A DNA stretch of 64,000 nt, taken from contig OZ017758.1 of assembly GCA_963969365.1 (NCBI GenBank), positions 372,001 through 436,000 on the forward strand. The letters run 5' to 3'. The notes beneath the pieces were generated by a model. It had not been told where the DNA came from, ran no database searches, and was given only the letters and a program-made list of their open reading frames with translations. The DNA comes from Asterochloris sp. CNOR1. Its lineage: Eukaryota > Chlorophyta > Trebouxiophyceae > Trebouxiales > Trebouxiaceae. This document shows, piece after piece, positions 49,160-60,740 of this stretch. Both the position numbers and the translations under genes were made by a program. Every line of letters starts with the position of its first letter. Position 1 is the stretch's first letter.

Positions 49160-52100
49160 ATGCAAGCCTCTGTGTTGTGCAGGGGCAGGCCCCTGACTAT
49201 GAGGGCATGCCTTCACCAATCGGCCCGCTGCATGGCCATCAGCAGCAGCTCAGCCCGCTGCATGGCCAGCAGCAGCAGCTCAGCCCCTGTCAATAAAATC
49301 AAGGTAGCATTCATTGGGGCGGGTGAGCTACGGGATGCGCCGCCCTGCTATGTTGGCGTGCTTGCTGATGCAGCCGTTCTGCTCTACAGCTGCACATTCA
49401 GCTAAAGTGACATAAGCTTACAGCCATCTAGTCTAGATGATTCAGCAATCACGGTGATGAATGTGGTTCATTTTCGTGCAGGAGGTATAAACTTTGGAAC
49501 ACCTGAGGTACAAGCCTGCCTTCACGGCTGTTGCTTTGAACAGAGCTTTGTAGATACCCAAGACAACCCTTGCACTGCCTGCGCAGGGCCCATGGAATCA
49601 TTCAGCCCGCCTTGAGCAGTTGCCTAATGCAGTCTTCTCAGCTGTGGTGGACCCGAACCTCGATTTGGCAAACAAGCGAATCAAAGACCTGCAGCAGGGT
49701 GAGCTGTGCAGTGCAGTGACCCCCTACGCAATGCAGCATGCGTGCAAGCATGGCGCCTGCATGGAACTGCCCTGCACTCACTTTGCTTCATGCAGTCATG
49801 CTCAAAGGGCATACGCACCAGTGCAGAGGAGACATGCCAGGGGACATGTCAGGGGGCATTCCCTAAGAAAGGAAAGTTAACAGCGCCAAGAGCAGTCTAC
49901 TCGCCGACCAGCAGTGCAATCACTGACAGGACATGTTTCGATTGGCACCTGGGCCTCATGCTCATTCATCACACATGACAATCCCTCCGTGCAAGCTGGC
50001 CATCCACTTCATCATGCGGCTCCACTGGGTGCAGGCCAGCATGGCGACAAGTGGCAGGACACAAAAGCCTTCAAGACCTACCAGGAAATGCTGCAGTCAG
50101 AGCAGAGCAAGCCTGACGCAGCATTCATTGGTGTCCCGCCTCAGTTCCATGGCGGCCTGAGCGACAAAAACAACATTGAGGTCAGGGAGAGCCCTGCTGC
50201 GCATTGCTGCCTGTATACTCCTCAGCATGGCCCATGCAGCAAAGCGCCACGCTTGCAAAGCCCCGCCCAGCCCTGACCCTTGCGGGTGGTGCCCCTTGCT
50301 CACCTTGCTGTCCAGCATCGCCCTGCCACCTGTATGCACCCTGTGTGGCCCTGCAATGCTGCCGACTCCATCCTCCTGCCGGTGCTGCCCTGCATCTTGT
50401 CCCCAACTGCCCTGCGTTCTCCTCCCCTACTGCCCTGCATCTCTTGCCCACATTCCATCACAAGCCAGGCATGCTGCAAGCACGAGGCTGCTGTGCACTG
50501 CCCTGCAGCTCAAGCTGGCACAGGCAGGCGTGCACCTTTTTGTGGAGAAGCCCCTCTCCATCCAGTCAGCCGAGGAGGTAGCCAAGCTGGCAGATGAGCT
50601 CAAGCAGGTGCAGGACCAGCAGAAACTGATCATCGCAGTGGGCTACATGTTTAGGTGAGACTGCATGCGGCCCTGGTGGCCCAGGCAGATATCCTGTACA
50701 GGGAAGGCTGCATGCTGCCAGGGCAGTCAAGGCAGGATCACCTCACTGCAGCGGGCTTGATGTCCATGTGTGGCTACATGCTGCTCTGAGGCAGGTTCAA
50801 GTATGGCAGGGGGCTGCATGCTGCCCAGGGAGCTTAGGCAGGAGCTGTTTGGTGCAGTGGGCTGCAGGCAAGGTGTGGCGCTGCGCAGTCCTGGGAGTGT
50901 AGGGCAGGACCAGATCCATCCATACCTCTCGAGAAGGTGCATGCTGTCAACATCTCCATGGCAGGACCCCTGATGATGCAGTTGGCTGAAAACGAGGAGA
51001 AGAGGAGCTCAGGCATGCAGGCAGAGGCCACCACACCAGAAGCTCATCAGTGCAGTGCACCACAGTCTGGGGCGAGCAGGCATAGTCAGGCCAGTTGGGC
51101 TTGTGGTGCCGCATCGGAAGCCAAGGCAGGAACCCATGGTCGCAGTTGGCTCCTACTTGAGGCACCCATGTCTTTACAGGGAAGCCGCTCTGGCGTGCCA
51201 GGAGCCCTCTTTCGATGCTGTGTCGCCAGCTGGCTCAACAGAGCCGTGTGCTGCCCCTGCAGGTACTCTGCGCTGGCGCGCACAGCCAAGCGCATCTTGG
51301 AGAAGTACAATGCACAGCCCTTGGGCGTCAACGCGCGTTACGCATGCGCCTACTCCACCATTGAGAAACGTGACTGGTGAGCTGAACCGCTGGAGGCAGC
51401 TTCTGTACCTGGCCCTGCGTCAGACGCTGGGCGGTGAGGTGGACTGTCCTTCCACCTGTCCTTGCATTGACGAGTGCAGCCCTCGAAAGCTAGGGATCCT
51501 GCTGAAGCAGCCACATGCAGGGGCCGCCTTCAAGCCTGTGGCTTCCTGGCAGACAGGCCATACAACCCATTGCACAATGCACGCTGGCTGCACGTGCACA
51601 CCTGCAGCACAAGGCCAGCAACTTGCTTTGGGGTCTTGGTCCAAGCTCAGCCTGGCTCCCCAGTCAATTCGATGCCCACACACCACCTGCAACGTCTATT
51701 AATGCACTGCAGGTGGGACATGGACAGATCTGGCGGACCCATTGTTGAGCAGGCGAGTCCTTGCCACATGGTCTGCCTGGGCTGTGTCAATGCTACCTGT
51801 GTTGCGCTGTTGCTCTGGGCCCCTTTGTTTCCCAGGTAGGCATGGCTGAGGTGGCTGACTGCCTGATGAGCCTCAGCTGGAGCTGCTCTTGTGTTCAGCA
51901 TTGTGATGAGATTGGCTCCCCTCTCTTGGCTGCAGGCCACCCACTTTGTGGACCTCATGCGGTTCTTCTGCGGTGAGGCTTCAGCTCAGCCTGGCATGCA
52001 ACAGCAGCACCCCGACCTTCCCATACCTGTAGAGGACCCAACAGCTGGGTCGTGCTGCTGTGCCTGCAGGCGAGATTGAGCAGGACTCGGTGCAGGCTGT

Positions 52101-54205
52101 CGCAGTTGGGCCCCAGGCAAAGCTGTCTGACATGCCAGCGCCGCCAGCGGCAGAAGCCGAGGTATGCGCACACCAACATATTGTCACACCTGGCCAGCAG
52201 CACCCTGCATTCCACCTAGCAGCACTGGGTCAGCAGGGACCAGAATCGTGGTGCTGCATGTTCCTGACTCCTGCATCACAAAGCTGTTATAATGCCAGCG
52301 CAGAGGCTGAGTGCATTGGTACCACTATGGCTGGATGGTCCCCACCCCTGGAGGGTGCCAGCGCCCGAAACCCCCAAGCTGCATGCCTTGTGACGGGGAG
52401 GGTCGGTTGCACAAGGCTGCGCACAGATGCAATGGAGCCTGAGGGACATGCCCCCCCTGCTGCAGGCATCCCTGTGCAGTGGCACCAGCACAACCGCAAG
52501 ACACCCTTCAAGACATGCATGCACGGCGCCAGAACCTGAGACATGGGACGCTGCAGCTGCTCACACAGAATTGCACCAGCTGCGCAAGGGCCAAGCACGC
52601 ACCCCAAGAGTCTTGCACTGGGGCCTAGCCTTCACACTCGCCCACTGGACCCCCATGCTGCAGGCCGCCACAGACAAGCCCGCACAGTCTGCACTTGGGG
52701 AGACGGGAGAGCAGGGACCTCAGGACCCTTGCACGAAGCCCTAGCTGGAGATGCCAGTGCACATGGGCCCCATGCTGCAGGTCCCCATGAACAAGCGCAT
52801 AAACCGTGTGACCGGGGCCATCTGGCGCTTCAAGAGCGGCGCAGTGGGCAGCCTGTTCCACTCCCTGGTCCTGCATGGAGCCACCTACGACACAGAGCTG
52901 GAGGTTTTGGCTGATGGGCTGCGCATGGTGCTGCGGGACCCTTATGGCAAGCCCCAGCTGCTGGTCAGGCACCCCCATGAAGAGGAATATAAAGAGGTGA
53001 ATCTGGGCGCAGCCATGGTGCCTCTCCCTGCAGAAGGAGGGTCATGGTAGCTGTGTGAGCCTCAGCATCTGATCAGGCGCCCATGCCCAGCGAAAGGGGT
53101 GACATGCACACAAATGAGCCCAGTGAGGTGAGCCTCGGCCATGCTGAGGAGCCACCTACACACCATGGTGCAGTTCATGTGCAGCCCAAGACAGCTCCAG
53201 TGGCAGAGTTGTGCACGCTGGAGTGCGCTGGCTGGTCATATGGAGCCTTGATTGAGGCTCTGTGGAGGGCAGCCCTGCAGTCAGGGGCAGTAGCAGCAGC
53301 TGTCTGTGTCCCTTCAGCATTCATGACTGATTGGCTGGTAGGCCTGATCAGCCACAGGGGCCATGATCATCTGCAGGCCAAGCCAGCAGAGTCGGCTTAG
53401 CAGGAGCCACCACCACCTGGTCTGAGTTCTGTTCGTGCAGCAAGGCTGACCTGCATCTTGAGGGTTTGCTGAGCAGCCCATCCGCTGCTCAAAATTGCTT
53501 GACCATTGAGCTATCACCTGCAGCGCATTTGGCAACAGCCTGTGGTGATGCAGTGTGATAGTTTGCCAGGACTGTTAGGACTGTGGCTTTTGTCATGCCA
53601 GGGGTTTGCATATGATGAGGCCTGCGATTGTGGCTCATCTAGACGCCTTCGTTTGATTTCAGGAGCCGCTGGCAGATGACGATATGTACCTTTTGGAGGT
53701 GAGCTTTGAAAGGCCCTGCGCCTGTCGACATGGAGGCCTTGCACCTGTGCTGCTGTGACTTGCATAGCTGCCCTGCTTGACGCTGCTCACGCTGACTGAC
53801 TCTGGCATTCTTCAGGCAAGGGCATTCATCGACGCTGTCCAGCAAGGCGACGGCTCTGGGGTGGCATCTCTCTTCTCGGATGCTGCCATGAGCTATCAGG
53901 CAAGCTGCAGGGCCTGGATTCTGGCCTCCAGGGCCCACAGCATCATTGCAGCAGCTGATACTGGCACGCTCAAGTCTTGGACATTCAGGAAAGAGTCAGG
54001 TGTCAAGGCTGTGTGCAGTACTCAGCTGTTTTGGGTTTGCCTCTGATGCACTGTTGCTCTGGACATCCTAGTTGTGCCACATTGCACCATGCCCCACTGC
54101 CAGATGTTCTCATATGACAACCATGCCAGCAACCCTGCAGGCGACACAGTGGATTGCTGCGGGATCCAAGACCGGCAACACTGGACCATGACTCTCTCAA
54201 AGTGA
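49160..54205 (+). CDS. Gfo/Idh/MocA-family NAD(P)-dependent oxidoreductase, probably organelle-targeted
   Basis: Exons 49160-49322, 49482-49507, 49587-49698, 50035-50180, 50509-50654, 51263-51376, 51713-51752, 51936-51972, 52070-52161, 52781-52996, 53663-53698 and 53816-53899 give 404 in-phase codons. The N-terminal Rossmann fold reads KIKVAFIGAGGINFGTPEGPWNHS. The family signature VEKPLS is followed by KLIIAVGYMFRYS. The C-terminal part has GGPIVEQATHFVDLMRFF (with the conserved His), RVTGAIWRF and GSLFHSLVLHG. Such enzymes oxidise or reduce sugars, inositols or related polyols with NAD(P); the substrate cannot be read here. The first ~45 residues are rich in Ser, Arg and Ala without acids, like a plastid or mitochondrial transit peptide. 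An in-frame ATG at 49079 is an alternative start. Two introns have GC donors (51753, 53900). The end is uncertain: either an exon 54104-54205 after a GC donor, or read-through to a stop at 54046. Confidence 0.85.
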
Positions 54206-54312
54206 CAGCACCATGTTACTTCGAATTACTGTGATCGTCTGATGTGGTACCTGCAAGCTTGGGGCAAGCCAGAAAGTTCATCACCCAGAAGGGGCATGCT
54301 CAAGTCAAAAGT

Positions 54313-55445
54313 CTAAAATCCTCACGCAGTTGCAAAAAGCCTGGCAGGCGCCTCATGGACACGACAACGGCCAGTTTCCCTTCCAGATTGGGAGGCCGGA
54401 AGGTCCTGCCATGAACATGCAAACCGCCGAACCTGCAAAACAGGGACAGGACAGCCCCAGAAGCGGGCTAGACATGCATCAAAGCAGAGATCCGTGACTT
54501 CTGGGCGGAACGAGGAGGTGAGCTCTTCCCAGTATCAAATGTGAGTGCCTTCACTGCTCTGGCATTCTTCCCTGCTTCAAGCAAACACAAGGAGAACGCC
54601 ACCATGAAAACCCCAGCTTCCGCCGCCTGCAGGCAGAGTTGTCCATCACCTCGGAGCCCCAGGACGCAGAGGCTGAGGCTCAGCAGTCCGTAAAGCTAAC
54701 AGTCCAGCTGCCACCAGAGGCTGCTAAAGACTTGAATGCCACCATACTGAAATTGCGCAGGAGCGGGGAATCAGGGTGGATACAGACATCTCACCCAGCA
54801 ATCCTGCCAGATAGACCACGACATCTGTTCAGACTCTGTCTGTTAGCAGCAGAAGGCGACCACAGATTTACTCCCTGTCCTTCCGGTAATTCAGACCAGA
54901 ACTGCTTTTTCCCCTTCTTCTTACGTTGGCTATGCCAGCATGCCTGTCAATGCACCAGGGCAGCAGTCCCAGCTTTCATCAGCACAAGACCACTTTCGTC
55001 TGGACATGCTGTGGCCCATCTCCAGCAATGACCAGCTAGGACCACATTACATTCTTTTCCCAGATTTTTGTCAGCTGAGCTGGCTTTGACCCCTTGGCTC
55101 TTTCTGGGCTGGTGCAGGTCACCTGGCTGAACACAATTGTTTGCTGAATAATGAGCAAGTTGCAAGTGGCAGCTTTCACCACTGTGGAGGTTTTTTTTGC
55201 AGCTGCCAGCTGTCCCGACTTGCCACTCACAAGTGTCAAAGTATTTGTGAAATGATGCCATTATGCACACAACACAATGGGCAAATCACCTTTCTGCAGA
55301 CTTTGTACAGCAGAGTGGTGTTGCCTTCATACGCTGCAGTCCCTCATCATGCAAGTGCTTGGTGAGAACTGACTTCCGCCTCAATGGCCTGACTTGCTAC
55401 ACATCATCCGTCCAGGCCGCTGTGGCTATCTTGCGGGTACAAATG
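54313..55445 (+). CDS. Candidate exons of an unrecognised plus-strand gene
   Basis: An open stretch ending at 54517 (...ASKQRSVTSGRNEE, then GTGAGC) splices in phase to one starting at 54582 after TTCAAG. That one reads NPSFRRLQAELSITSEPQDA, then acidic and Gln-rich, then VKLTVQLPPEAAKDLNATIL. Its donor is near 54770. A further exon-like block near 55368-55434 (FRLNGLTCYTSSVQAAVAIL) ends at a GTACAA donor. Composition and phase are protein-like, but I recognise no domain and see no start or stop. The gene might continue into the stretch disrupted by the hAT element. The 55.4-56.2 kb stretch has open frames on both strands and nothing decisive. Confidence 0.3.
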
Positions 55446-56287
55446 TCAAGATGGCAGGGCATAGCCAGCTTGAGTTACATCTGGTAGGATGCCTGTGATT
55501 GCACTGCCATACGCTCCAGGACAGGGGCCCAGCTGCGTTTGCTTGCTGGTGTGCCACTTGCGCATGCCTGAGACCCAGGGCCCAGCCTGCTCCAGCAAGA
55601 TGCAGCTCTCTTCCCAGCAAAGCTTGAGCGACGTCAGGCTCCTTGAGATGATTGCAGCAAGTTGTGCCATCAAGGCAAGGGACCACGCTAGCGCTTGGAA
55701 CGTACGGTCTCACCTGACTTCCCATAAACTCGCCGCATTTCAGCACCCCAGCAACTCTAAATAACCCGATAAGTGCTCACACCGGGCACCATGCTCATTT
55801 GGACTCCCATTGCACTTCTCAGCGCTGAAACCGTTGTTGATTCATCGGGTCCTGCATGGGTCTCCACAAGGGTTGGGGCGGAGCCCAGCTGAAGCAGCAT
55901 ACAGGGCCGCTGCAGCTGGCGAGCTGCAGTGTGCTTGTGGCACCTGTGGGAAAACCCAGTCAAAGCCCCGCCGGTCCTGTGAGCATTCTGTACGATAAAA
56001 ATTCAGCTCATGTGCAGATATCTGTGTCATGTGATGTCTAGAGATCATTCACCAGCCTCATGTTGATACCCTGGACTCCCTGTGGAAGTGACCTGCTGGC
56101 TCGGGGTCAGTCTTCATGCCACGGCTCAGTCATTCAGTCACATTGCAAGGCTGCAGCTGGAACATGACCGCAGGCAACAGGTTCTCTGAATGTTTCAGAC
56201 ACCGTCAGCGGTATTCCGAGGCCGAAGCCGACTGCTTGATCATCCTGCCAGGTGAGATGCGTCCCCAAAACGTAAACCATCAGTTGT

Positions 56288-56295
56288 ACTGATAA
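56288..56295. repeat. Left 8 bp target-site duplication of the short hAT element
   Basis: ACTGATAA immediately precedes the terminal repeat at 56296 and is repeated exactly at 56851-56858 after the other terminus. Eight bases is the duplication length made by hAT transposases. Confidence 0.93.
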
Positions 56296-56850
56296 TAGGT
56301 TTGGGTCGTGTATTTTTTTATACCCGGTAATACCTCCTACCATCATATAGAGTATTAGGGATTTTCAGTTTGAGCGCTATTATTGCATATCTGCGCCTTT
56401 GCCCGGGCCTGGGCGACACAGCCGATCTGGTAATCTCAGGCTGGCATGGCGCAAGGGGGGAGACACAACAGCAGAACTAGATGCTGAGCTGGTCGCTAAC
56501 TTTGCAGAACAGGAGGCTGAAGATGACCTCATAGATATTGAGCAAGAGCTTGCCTAAAAAGTTGGTTTGTTTGAGGCAGCCATTGACATCTGCCATGCAC
56601 AACAACTGTAGAATGTGATGATGAAAGCTGATGCTGAATACATGTATTCTGCAAGATCATGCACAAATTAAGCTGTAACAGCTCGGCAAATGTGTTTTGA
56701 GCACTTCCAAGAAGTCAGCTGGGCTGACAGTTCTTCAGAGCAGCTGCAGGCGCCGTTCTTCTGAAAAATTACTCTCTTTTTATACACGATAATATACTAT
56801 ATGAGAGGAATACGCTTTTTGGCCCCAGCCATATGAATGACCCATGCCTA
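56296..56850 (+). mobile_element. Non-autonomous, internally deleted hAT element (555 bp)
   Basis: The ends are TAGGTTTGGGTC at 56296-56307 and GACCCATGCCTA at 56839-56850, flanked by the perfect 8 bp duplication ACTGATAA. The first ~150 bp match, in inverted orientation, the transposase-start end of the full element at 60727-60585. The remaining ~400 bp match its transposase-end side (about 57060-57490), including the end of the coding sequence (GGDTTAELDAELVANFAEQE) and its TAA. The junction falls at about 56441-56450, within the short shared string GGC/GGCA, as in deletions formed by microhomology repair. It encodes no complete protein and would need transposase supplied by the neighbouring element. 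It differs from the full copy at scattered positions, so it is not a very recent derivative of this exact copy. Confidence 0.93.
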
Positions 56851-56858
56851 ACTGATAA
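56851..56858. repeat. Right 8 bp target-site duplication of the short hAT element
   Basis: ACTGATAA, identical to 56288-56295. Confidence 0.93.
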
Positions 56859-57051
56859 TGTGAATTGAAATCCAAATTACTTAAACACAGTGATGCATAA
56901 GCCCGAAGGCTAGCCCTCCCTCCGAAGAGGGAAGGGATGTTTCTTAGGTGTTGGGGGCATACTTTACCAAAAGGAAAAGCTTACTTTTAAATAATAAATT
57001 TCGTCGTACAGCAGGCCACAGCTGGGGGCCCAACGACTGTTTCATCGATGG

Positions 57052-57059
57052 TTCACGGG
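57052..57059. repeat. Left 8 bp target-site duplication of the full hAT element
   Basis: TTCACGGG immediately before the terminal repeat; identical copy at 60728-60735. Confidence 0.95.
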
Positions 57060-57381
57060 TAGGCATGGGTCATTCCATATGGCTAGGGCCAAAAAGCGTA
57101 TTACTCTCATAATATATATTATCGTATATAAAAAGAGAGTATTATTCACGCAAAACGGCGCCTGCAGCTGCTCTGAAGCACTGTCAGCCCAGCCGACTTC
57201 TTGGAACTGCTCAAAACACATTTGCCGAGCTGTTACAGCTTGATTTGTGCATGGTCTTGCAGAATTCATGTGTTCAGCATCAGCCAGCTGTCTCCGGTTG
57301 CCCAAAGAGCTTTCATTATCACATTCTACAGTTGTTGTGCATGGCAGATGTCAATAGTTGCCTGGAACAAACACCAACTTC

Positions 57382-60300
57382 TTAGGCAAGCTCTTGCTCA
57401 ATATCCATCAGGTCATCTTCAGCCTCCTGTTCTGCAAAGTTAGCGACCAGCTCAGCATCTGATTCTGCTGTTGTGTCTCCCCCCCTGCGCCATGCCGCCA
57501 TGCAGGACACAAAAATCATTTGCTTAGCCTTCTCCAGCCCCAGTCTACTGCGATTGTAACGGCACACTGCACGCCACTTGGACCAGTTGCGCTCAGTGCT
57601 ACACTGAGTAGCATGCATGCTGAGCAGCCGGCTGGCCACCTGGCTGAGCTGCGGATACCGCGCTGCCATGTGGTTCTCCCACACCAAGCGGCGCATCGAG
57701 CTGCTTGGCACACATCCCTTCTCTTGATGCCCCTCTGCTGGCTCAGCCTGAATTCAGTGGGCAGTCTTGTAGACATGCTGTTAGTCAGTACCAGCAGAGC
57801 TCACCCGATTTATACATATGTAGGCTGCAGCAGAATCACATCATGGGCACCCACCAGGACCAGCTCCACAAACATAGACGCGTCCTCGTACCCTCGCATG
57901 AGGAAGCTGTTCAGCTCACGCCCCAAGGCACTGGACTCACCAAAGAGCCCAGTGCCTAGCTGCTTGATGAAGCTGTGGATGACCTCAAAGTCACGCTGCA
58001 CCCCAGCAACAAGCCCAGCATTGGCCTTGCACTCCGTCAGCACACTCTGTGAACACTGTAAGCACAGCAGCTCAAAGCACAGCAGCTCTGCTGGTAAAGC
58101 CAGACCTCTCAAGTACCCACTGATGACAGCTTCTTGGGGCCATACAGCCTCTGGCCTGGGGGTCCAGGCGTCCCGGTGGCTGTCTGTGCGTACAGTGGGT
58201 CCAGCAGGAATGCCAGAGGCAGGGCTGGATGCCAGTTGATGTTGCGGCGGTGCTTCAGCTTCCTCATGTTGGCCTCCTGTGCTGCGCTGGGCACCTTGTG
58301 TCGCTTCATCCACGCATCCAGGGTGTTGAGCAGGGACGCCCACATAAGATACAGCTGACTGACCATGGGCCTACAGTGGCAAGATGTTGTGACTGGTCGC
58401 AGACGTGTATGCCAGAGAACAAGCACATTTAGCTAAGGCATGCTTGCAATCCATGATGCCTCACCGGTCTGCTTCCACCTGGTGGCAGATGTCGCACCAG
58501 GGCCCCAGCAGCTGCAAGGCCCTGCGGACCTTGGAAGGAAAGTCCACTGCCACCACAAGGGTTTTGTAGGCCCTCTGCAAACGCAAGGCACACTCAGGTG
58601 TCACACAAGAGCAAAGTTCAAGAGAGGATTAACACCCAGGAGTGACAGCAGCGTCAACACCAAGTCCCCAAAGCATTCAGTCACAAGCTATGATGATGCA
58701 ACAACGCCAGCCCGAGAGACGCACCTGAAATGCAGGATCCCCCTGGTACTTGGATCGCAGGTCTCCTTGCACGAACACAGCTGTGAACACGTCAAGCTGA
58801 GGCAAGACTTCCCGCATCAGCATTACAGAGCCATAGAAGCGTGTCTCGCTGGGCAATGAGGGCAGCTCTGAGGACCTGATAGAGTCGGCGGCCTTCGCAG
58901 CCTTCAAGCGCGGCACCAGGGCGTGCCTGATGTCCTTCTTGCGCACACAAGCAACAATGTCATGCACCATCTCCATCACCTCCTGCACCTCTTTTCTGAA
59001 CATGGCCCCTACATCCTGTAATGACACAAACTGCAAACGGTCAAGAGGTACAACTACAATCTGAAGCTGAAACATGCTACAAAATCTATCAGCCTGTGGT
59101 TTAAAGTGTGGCCAACACGTACCTTGCATGCGTTGTTGATGCCGTGTGCTGCACAGTTGAGGTTGATCAGCCACGGGTACTTGGTACCCAGCTGCTTCGC
59201 TGCCAGCACATTGACCAGCTCCATGTCAGAGACAATGCCAAAGCAGCGCTTGGAGAGGACACCATCTTCGTCAGACCCAAAGATCTCAAGGAGGGCCCCT
59301 TCGATGACCTGAGGGGCAGGTGAGCACTGTGAGCAGGAAGGCAGGTGAGCGCTGTGAGCAGGAAGGCAGCCGAGCACTGTGAGCAAAAAGGCAGGTGGCA
59401 GACAGTTCAATAAGACAATGTCTGCACAAACACCTCAGTCATCTTGGCAGCAGTCAGCGAAGCCCCTGCCGTGGCTTCCACATGCGAGAACAGGGCCTTA
59501 TTCTCGGGCAGCAAAACAGTGAAGTTGATCAGCTTGTCGCCCCCCTCAACATTCTTTTTGCTCCAGCCATCCTGTACCATCTGGCCCCCCTGCATATGAG
59601 CAGCCAGCACATGGGTCAGCTAGAATTCCAGCCAAGACCCATCACAGCTGAAGCTCGCACGCTAACCTTGGCCTGGTCCACCACATCCCTGAACTTGCTG
59701 CGCTCCAGCTTGTACTGCGTTGTGATGTCAGCAGAGACTGTCTTGCGGGTTGGGCACTTGATGCCAGTCAATGCAAGCAGCTCCTTGAAGCACGGCTGCT
59801 CCACAATGGCAAGGGGGACACTGCCACACCCCTAAGTCACCAGGCGGCACACCTTGAGCCTGGCCTGCAGGCAGATTACACCAGTCTCAGTCAAGAGTAC
59901 ACACGGCCGTAGGGGCACACTCAGGCCTGATTCTGAGCTTGACGTGGAAGACCAGCAGGCAGATGAGTGCAGCCAGTACAGAGACACACCTGCTCCTGAA
60001 TGGCCTTGCTAGCGGTAAACTTGGTGATTTTGTTCTGGCCGCCTGGCAGGACTTGCTCAGCAATGCGCTTGCCCTGCATTCAGACGCTTGCACCATCCTC
60101 AAGACTGCTTGAGCAGCCGGCAACACAGGCATCACAAGTAGGCAAGCAAGGACCTTGCAGCGCGTCCGGTGCTGATCATATGTGTTGTAAACGCTGCTCG
60201 CGGACAGCTGCTTGGAGCAGTTCGTGCACTGCATCTTGCACTCAAAGCTCCCAGGCGCCTTCGCCACCCAGACAGGCTTGAGAAGCTGTGCCCATTTGGG

Positions 60301-60624
60301 AGGGCCTGCTGCAGCAAGCTGCCTATCGAGCTTTGCAAAGACCTTCTGATGCTTCTGTGTTGAAGGGCTTGGCTGTTCAGCTGGCTGATGGGCTGCTGCC
60401 CTAAGATCTGGCCTGCCATCAGCTGCAGCAGGATCATCTGCCGCCTGCGTTGGCTTATCAAGCAGCACCACCTCATCATCAGATCGCTGCTCAATTGCCC
60501 TGTGGCGCGGCCCTGTGGCCTCTGAGTCGGAATCAAACTGTGTGCTGCCTGATGCAGCGTCTGAGGCCATGCTGCCTGCCAGCCTGGGATTACCAGATCG
60601 GCTGAGTCGCGTAGGCCCGGGCAA
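57382..60624 (-). CDS. hAT-family transposase with N-terminal BED-type zinc finger
   Basis: Exons in transcription order: 60624-60154, 60073-59990, 59831-59667, 59589-59434, 59308-59123, 59015-58725, 58574-58465, 58370-58121, 58046-57855 and 57747-57382 (TAA). They total 2271 bases, or 756 residues, with all junctions in phase. Residues ~135-157 hold a BED-like finger (CTNC...HRTRC), which binds the element ends. The RNase-H-like catalytic core follows: MVQDGWSKKN with the first Asp, FGIVSDMELVNV with the second Asp, and the hAT hallmark C-x2-H in LNCAAHGINNACK. The C-terminal dimerisation segment reads YPQLSQVASRLLSMHATQC and then STERNW, where the catalytic Glu is expected. The protein excises and inserts the element by cut-and-paste in the nucleus. 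The start could instead be the in-frame ATG at 60570. The N-terminal ~90 residues are acidic and probably disordered. Confidence 0.92.
59316..59390. repeat. 25 bp tandem repeat, three units, in a transposase intron
   Basis: Units at 59316-59340, 59341-59365 and 59366-59390 share GAGC[A/G]CTGTGAGCA[G/A][G/A]AAG with few differences. They lie just upstream (in the sense of transcription) of the acceptor for exon 59308-59123, in the intron separating it from exon 59589-59434. Confidence 0.8.
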
Positions 60625-60727
60625 AGGCGGAAATATGCAATAATACCGCTCAAACTGAAAAACCCTAATACTCTATATGATGGTAGGAGGTATTACCGGG
60701 TATAAAAAAATACACGACCCATGCCTA

Positions 60728-60735
60728 TTCACGGG
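60728..60735. repeat. Right 8 bp target-site duplication of the full hAT element
   Basis: TTCACGGG, identical to 57052-57059. Confidence 0.95.
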
Positions 60736-60740
60736 TGGTG

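Larger units (their letters stand above)
57060..60727 (-). mobile_element. Complete autonomous hAT-superfamily DNA transposon (3668 bp)
   Basis: The terminal inverted repeats are TAGGCATGGGTC at 57060-57071 and GACCCATGCCTA at 60716-60727, bounded by the perfect target duplication TTCACGGG. Inside is a ten-exon transposase gene on the minus strand with no stop or frame break in the model. The subterminal regions are AT-rich near the 57.1 kb end. A 25 bp tandem repeat sits in one transposase intron. Matching duplications and an intact gene indicate a fairly recent insertion. Confidence 0.95.
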
